Part shown: piece after piece, positions 29,433-33,113 of the stretch
Layout of the letters: each line of letters starts with the position of its first letter
Numbering within the stretch: position 1 is the first letter of the stretch
Assembly (NCBI GenBank): GCA_947627155.1
Contig: CANQUX010000019.1
Coordinates: forward strand, 1-33,113
Direction: 5' to 3'
Length of the DNA: 33,113 bases
Source of the DNA: an uncultured Alphaproteobacteria bacterium
GTDB lineage: Bacteria > Pseudomonadota > Alphaproteobacteria > CAAHEQ01 > UBA3637
Program-made: the position numbers and the translations under genes
Notes under the pieces: model-generated
Seen by the model: the letters and a program-made list of their open reading frames with translations, nothing else
What the model was told of the DNA's origin: nothing
Database searches by the model: none

Positions 29433-30383
29433 TTAAAACCGGCGTAAATTTTGGTATGGTTCGTCCCACGATTTCATAAAATCGGTTAAAGCGGTATCGG
29501 GTTTATCGGGCAGTGTCACGGTTAAAGTAACCAACAAATCACCTTTATCTTTAATGCCTTTGCCTTTTAAGCGTAATACTTTACCGCTGCCGGAATAGGG
29601 CGGAATATTCATTCGAACGGCGCCGAAAGGAGTCGGAACGGTAATTTTGGCACCCAAAATCGCCTCTTTCAGGCTGATGGGAACGGTTACCAGAACATTA
29701 TTACCTTCGCGCGTGTAAAGACTGCTGTTTTGAACAATAATTTTAATGAGCGCATCACCCGTGCGGCCGAAACCGGATTTTCCCTGTCCTTTTAAGCGCA
29801 AAACGGATTCGTTTGTCACACCGGCCGGAATTTTCACTTTCAATCGCTTACCGTTATCGAGTGAAACGGTTGTTTCACCGCCGGTGACAGATAAATCAAA
29901 CGGAACGGACAGATTATAGGTGATATCATTGTCAATCATTTCTTCGGAAGCAGCCGAGCGCCGTCTGCCGGATCCCGATTGCCTCATACCGAATAAATCG
30001 GAAAAATCGAATCCGCCAAATCCGCCCGATGAACTGAATCCGCCGCCGAACATGGCCGCCAAATCTTCGGGGTTGATTTGATGACCGGCATAACGGGCGC
30101 CTTGAAAGCCGTTCCCGCCGCCAAATCCGCCGGTACCGTTAAATCCGCCGCCGAACGGGGTGGGATTTCCCTCACCGTCAATTTCACCGGCATCAAAGCG
30201 CCGTCGTTTATCGGGATCGGATAACAAATCGTATGCTGCCGTAACGGCTTTGAACTTATCGGCGGCGTTTTTATCGGGATTGACATCGGGATGCAACGTT
30301 CGCGCCAATTTACGATAGGCTTTTTTTATCTCATCGGCGGTGGCTGTTTTTTTTATACCCAGTAAATCATAAGGATTGGCCAT
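29433..30383 (-). CDS. DnaJ-type co-chaperone without zinc finger (CbpA-like), 316 aa
   Basis: It stimulates DnaK ATPase and delivers substrates. The J domain (1-68) contains HPD at LARTLHPDVNPDKN. A Gly/Phe-rich linker follows (FGGGFNGTGGFGGGNGF), then the two beta-rich substrate-binding domains (TGGETTVSLDNGKRLKVKIPAGV, GDLLVTLTVTLPD). The CxxCxGxG zinc-finger repeats of DnaJ proper are absent, as in CbpA-class proteins. GGAG precedes the ATG. It stands alone and is divergent from the kinase-like gene at 30579. Confidence 0.92.
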   Translation of the reverse strand: MANPYDLLGIKKTATADEIKKAYRKLARTLHPDVNPDKNAADKFKAVTAAYDLLSDPDKRRRFDAGEIDGEGNPTPFGGGFNGTGGFGGGNGFQGARYAGHQINPEDLAAMFGGGFSSSGGFGGFDFSDLFGMRQSGSGRRRSAASEEMIDNDITYNLSVPFDLSVTGGETTVSLDNGKRLKVKIPAGVTNESVLRLKGQGKSGFGRTGDALIKIIVQNSSLYTREGNNVLVTVPISLKEAILGAKITVPTPFGAVRMNIPPYSGSGKVLRLKGKGIKDKGDLLVTLTVTLPDKPDTALTDFMKSWDEPYQNLRRF

Positions 30384-30529
30384 TTTTATCTCCGTTCTTC
30401 GGTTGATATATTATATAATCAAATTTTTCAAAAAATCTATGAAAAAAACAAAAAAAAGTATATTTTTTTGAAAAAAATAATTTTTATCTTCCGGCTGATT
30501 ATTTTCGAAAGCCGAGAATAAAAAAAAGA

Positions 30530-30557
30530 TTGAAATGTTTTTGAAAAGGCATATAAT
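30530..30557 (+). promoter_or_regulatory. Promoter of the kinase-like gene
   Basis: TTGAAA (30530-30535), 16 bases, TATAAT (30552-30557). Confidence 0.75.
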
Positions 30558-30578
30558 AAAGAAATAAAGGCAAATAAA

Positions 30579-32153
30579 ATGATATTATACGATCAGGAAA
30601 ACATTATTCAAGCCCTGTTGCAACCGGAAATTTATCCGGCCGCGTGGCATGTCTCGTCGGTGGAGTTGTTGCAGTCGCACATTGCCTTGTTGTTTCTGGT
30701 CGGTGATTATGTGTTGAAGCTCAAACGCGCGGTTTTGCTGCCGAATGTTGATTTTTCAACGCCGCAAAAAAGGCGTGTTGCCTGTGTGCGGGAAATGCGT
30801 CGCAGTACGGTTTATGCACCGCATCTGATTACGGGTATTCGTTCCGTTCGACAATTGCCGAACGGGCAAATTGTTTTGGGCGGGCAGGTCGGTGTTGAAA
30901 TCGATTCGGTTTTGGTGATGCGGCGGCTTAAAAAATCCGAAATTTTAGGTGTTAATTTGCCCGAGGCTGATTTTGATCGCTTTGAAGTGATGGATTTGGC
31001 CGAGCAGTTGGCCGATTTGCATTGCAAAGCCAAAACGTTTCGCACCAAATGGTCCTATACCGATATTCAAAACGTGATTAAAGGCATTGCCGTCAGTTTG
31101 TCGGATTTCACAACGTTTATTCCGCCGAAACGCTTGCAGGAGTTGACGCAAAAGAGTTTGCAATTTTTAAAGCGACAGGCGCCGTTGATTGCTTTGCGTC
31201 AAAAGGGCGGATATGTGCGAAAATGTCACGGGGAATTGTTGTTGAGCAACATTGCCCGAGATAACGGCAAATATTTATTTTTCAGTCCGATTGAATATAA
31301 CGAATCGCTGGATTGTATTGATACGCTTTATGATTTGGCCTCTTTATTGATGGATTTCGAACGGCGCGGATTAAGACGGCTGGCCAATATTTTATTTAAT
31401 CACTATCTGGCATATACCAATGATACGTCGGGTTATCCGTTGTTGCCGTTATATCAGTCCATGCGGGCGGCTTCACGAGCGGTTATGTGCGCGCGCAAAT
31501 CGCTTCTTGTGGCAGATAAAGAAAAAGAAGAGGCGCAAAAAAGTGCGCAACGATATTTTAATTTAGCCGTTCACTTTTTGGGTTTAAATAAGCCGGCGCT
31601 CATTGCCTGCGGCGGATTTTCGGGCAGCGGAAAATCGCGTGTGGCGCGCGAGTTGGGCGGGTTGTTAAATCCGGCGCCCGGAGCCGTTATTTTGCGCGAT
31701 GATGTGGTGAAAAAGCAAATGGCGGGTTGTCCTTTGAATGAAAAACTCTCAAAATCATATCAAACGCCGGCCTTTGAACAAGTGGTCTATGATGTGTTGC
31801 GTCAACAGGCGCAAACGGCGTTATCCGTAGGATCCGTCGTGATTATAGATGCTTTGTTTCATAACGAAAAGGAACGGAAAAAAGTGGAAAGTTTGGCGCA
31901 AAAAATGTCGGTGCCTTTTGTGGGGCTTTGGATTGAGGCCCCGCTTGATGTGCGCTTATCGCGGGTTAAGACTCGCAAGCGCAATCCGTCGGATATTCGC
32001 AACAGCGAACAGCTGGAAGAGCAATTATCGGCGCATATCGGCGTGATTGATTGGCATTGCATTAACACAAACAGGGAGCGAAACGATACCATTGCGGCTG
32101 CCGTTAAAATTTTGACGCAGGCCGGCATTGATGTTAATGAACAAAAGGAGTAA
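30579..32153 (+). CDS. Two-domain kinase-like protein (APH-like plus P-loop kinase), 524 aa
   Basis: The N-terminal two thirds (to about residue 330) have the pattern of the aminoglycoside-phosphotransferase-like COG2187 group: LLFLVGDYVLKLKRAVLLPNVDFS, KCHGELLLSNIARDN in place of the catalytic loop, and DTLYDLASLLMDFE. The C-terminal third is a P-loop kinase (COG0645-like) with Walker A ACGGFSGSGKSRVA near residue 345, and LRDDVVKK and VIIDALFHNEKER. Such fusions are common in proteobacteria; the substrate is unknown. The APH catalytic Asp region reads HGELLLSN instead of HGDLHLxN, so its phosphotransfer activity is doubtful. AAAGG precedes the ATG. The next gene follows after 2 bases. Confidence 0.82.
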   Translation: MILYDQENIIQALLQPEIYPAAWHVSSVELLQSHIALLFLVGDYVLKLKRAVLLPNVDFSTPQKRRVACVREMRRSTVYAPHLITGIRSVRQLPNGQIVLGGQVGVEIDSVLVMRRLKKSEILGVNLPEADFDRFEVMDLAEQLADLHCKAKTFRTKWSYTDIQNVIKGIAVSLSDFTTFIPPKRLQELTQKSLQFLKRQAPLIALRQKGGYVRKCHGELLLSNIARDNGKYLFFSPIEYNESLDCIDTLYDLASLLMDFERRGLRRLANILFNHYLAYTNDTSGYPLLPLYQSMRAASRAVMCARKSLLVADKEKEEAQKSAQRYFNLAVHFLGLNKPALIACGGFSGSGKSRVARELGGLLNPAPGAVILRDDVVKKQMAGCPLNEKLSKSYQTPAFEQVVYDVLRQQAQTALSVGSVVIIDALFHNEKERKKVESLAQKMSVPFVGLWIEAPLDVRLSRVKTRKRNPSDIRNSEQLEEQLSAHIGVIDWHCINTNRERNDTIAAAVKILTQAGIDVNEQKE

Positions 32154-32155
32154 AA

Positions 32156-32548
32156 ATGCATTTATTAACGGGTTCGGATATAATTGTTTCTTTCATTGTG
32201 GGCGTTGTTTTATGTCTGATTTACTTTTATTTACTCTGGCGAACCATGGGTATTGTGCGAAAATCGACTCATCCGATGATGATTTTATTCTTTTCGGGCG
32301 CTTTACGCATTTTTTTGCTGATATTTATTGCCTTGTTGTTCGCCGAGCAGAATATGGCACGGCTTTTGTTGATTTTCTGCGTGTTTATGCTCACGCGTTT
32401 TGTGTTGTTAAAAATTGCCAAGCCGGCATTTAAGCAAGAGTTTGAAAAAAGCGAAATTGTTTATCATAACGAAAAGCCGAAAGCGTTAAAAAGCGGTTTA
32501 AAAAGAAAAGGGCAGGCCAAAGCCCGCAAGAAGAGCGTTCAAAAATAA
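32156..32548 (+). CDS. AtpR / ATP synthase subunit I-like membrane protein, 130 aa
   Basis: Four hydrophobic segments are visible: IIVSFIVGVVLCLIYFYLL, MMILFFSGALRIFLLIFIALL, and a bipartite RLLLIFCVFMLTRFVLL. The pattern YFYLLWRT..., FSGALRIFLL and FMLTRFVL resembles AtpR of N-type ATPases, where the conserved Arg residues in the helices are important. A Lys/Arg-rich 45-residue cytosolic tail is unusual. AAGGAG precedes the ATG, and the gene is translationally close to the kinase gene. No other ATP synthase subunit is in the window, so the assignment is tentative. Confidence 0.55.
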   Translation: MHLLTGSDIIVSFIVGVVLCLIYFYLLWRTMGIVRKSTHPMMILFFSGALRIFLLIFIALLFAEQNMARLLLIFCVFMLTRFVLLKIAKPAFKQEFEKSEIVYHNEKPKALKSGLKRKGQAKARKKSVQK

Positions 32549-32639
32549 AAAAGTTTAAAATCACTGTTTTGTTTTTAATAAAACGAACAATTTTTTGTAC
32601 TGTCTTTTTACATAACGGATGCTTTCATTTTCTTGTTTT

Positions 32640-33113
32640 TTAATAACAAAAGGCATGGCCGTCGCTCACCAAGTTATCTCTACCGAAATATCGCGGGCGA
32701 GCGGTAACAATTCCGTTTGGTCCGATAACCCACGCATAGCAAGGATTATTTCCGTCATTAAGCCAAACAAAACTTTCGGAGTCATTGTTAAAAAACGTTT
32801 CTCGTAATGTTTTCAGTTTATCCGGAATATTTGATGAACCGCTTGTTCCGGTAGTATCTTTTTTGCAATACAAATGGATACCTTCGGCGAGACTTAATCG
32901 TTGACATTGTTTGACTTGGTGATCCAAATTACAATTTCCATCACTGCATTTACAACCATCTTGAACCACAATTTCATTGGCGCATTGTAAATTGAGTTTG
33001 CTCCAACTCACCATGTTACCGCCGCAATCTGTTATGCGCGTAAGGGCTTGACAGTAATTTTGAGCGCTCCACCATGTCATTGTTTCATCTGATACATAGT
33101 AGGTTTCATTATC
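32640..33113 (-). CDS. CTLD-like surface protein, C-terminal part (5' truncated by window edge)
   Basis: The frame is open to the window end; the Met at 33080 is internal. It is a paralog of the gene at 1-462: the first 45 residues are the same except for two positions. The middle differs (CKCSDGNCNLDHQVKQCQRL against GKCGDTNCAHTL), and the end shares DGNxPCxAW, ARPRYFG and DGHAFCY. Seven Cys in the middle suggest disulfides, consistent with an exported domain. It is the only gene after 32548 and converges on the AtpR-like gene. The start, anchor and upstream modules are missing, so full-length architecture is unknown; by analogy it is a pilin-anchored CTLD. Confidence 0.7.
   Translation of the reverse strand, partial: DNETYYVSDETMTWWSAQNYCQALTRITDCGGNMVSWSKLNLQCANEIVVQDGCKCSDGNCNLDHQVKQCQRLSLAEGIHLYCKKDTTGTSGSSNIPDKLKTLRETFFNNDSESFVWLNDGNNPCYAWVIGPNGIVTARPRYFGRDNLVSDGHAFCY
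33037..33113. repeat. Terminal inverted repeat, right copy
   Basis: Exact reverse complement of bases 1-77. Confidence 0.95.

Noticed and set aside
1-33113. A complete DGR, CRISPR array, prophage or insertion sequence in the window
   Set aside because: No reverse transcriptase, template repeat, cas gene, regularly spaced repeat-spacer array, transposase or phage structural gene could be found.
1-33113. Circular molecule (plasmid or phage) indicated by matching ends
   Set aside because: The end repeats are inverted, not direct, so they do not close a circle.

Overview
The window reads as a moderately AT-rich proteobacterial chromosome segment, most likely from an alphaproteobacterium of a gut-type lineage. 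Supporting this are the 41-residue L36 protein, a bacterial type A RNase P RNA, a serine-type carboxypeptidase fused to a SPOR domain, a DnaB / DUF192 / Lnt operon, and several short-leader pilin-like proteins with the N-terminal core GRSMVEMLGVLAIIGVLS. The exact taxon is an inference. No phage, transposase, CRISPR or reverse transcriptase gene was seen.

Layout. 1-0.46 kb and 32.64-33.11 kb are 5'-truncated genes for the same C-type-lectin-like (CTLD-like) domain in opposite orientation. Their outermost 77 bp are identical, so the window looks like a complete assembly contig that stops at a repeated gene. 0.5-2.1 kb holds an ankyrin protein and a small hypothetical protein. 2.1-5.5 kb is an accessory region: a G-rich island, tRNA-Pro(CGG), two families of long palindromes (A and B), a promoter-driven structured RNA with a terminator, and a 443-aa pilin / Cys-rich / CTLD-like protein. 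The last 24 sense codons before the final Glu of that protein have a very different codon style, resembling a diversity-generating retroelement (DGR) variable region. 5.5-8.8 kb holds a truncated monooxygenase-like gene, two more ankyrin proteins and rnpB. 8.9-10.2 kb is a divergent pair of small pilin-like genes. Both genes, and the large pilin gene, use the same unusual promoter, with a GTACGTTT core between the -35 and -10 boxes.

10.3-22.8 kb is mostly housekeeping: folA-thyA-HAD phosphatase, a DUF2065-like membrane protein, dacA-type carboxypeptidase, uvrC, pgsA, an unrecognised 413-aa protein, rpmJ, and dnaB-DUF192-lnt joined by ATGA overlaps. 22.9-29.2 kb is a tightly packed minus-strand operon. 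It runs from a double-HTH/S24-like regulator through two repeat-rich acidic proteins, with 28-aa and 6-aa tandem repeats, to an exported secretin-like protein and a Pro-rich single-pass membrane protein. I do not recognise this set as a known system; it could be an envelope or pilus-type apparatus. 29.4-32.5 kb has a zinc-finger-less DnaJ, a two-domain kinase-like protein and an AtpR/subunit-I-like membrane protein.

How it may fit together (inference): the pilin-like genes form a co-regulated surface-display set, the CTLD ends provide binding diversity, and the 22.9-29.2 kb operon is a candidate for envelope machinery. The proof would lie outside this window: a prepilin peptidase, an assembly ATPase, and a DGR template repeat with its reverse transcriptase.
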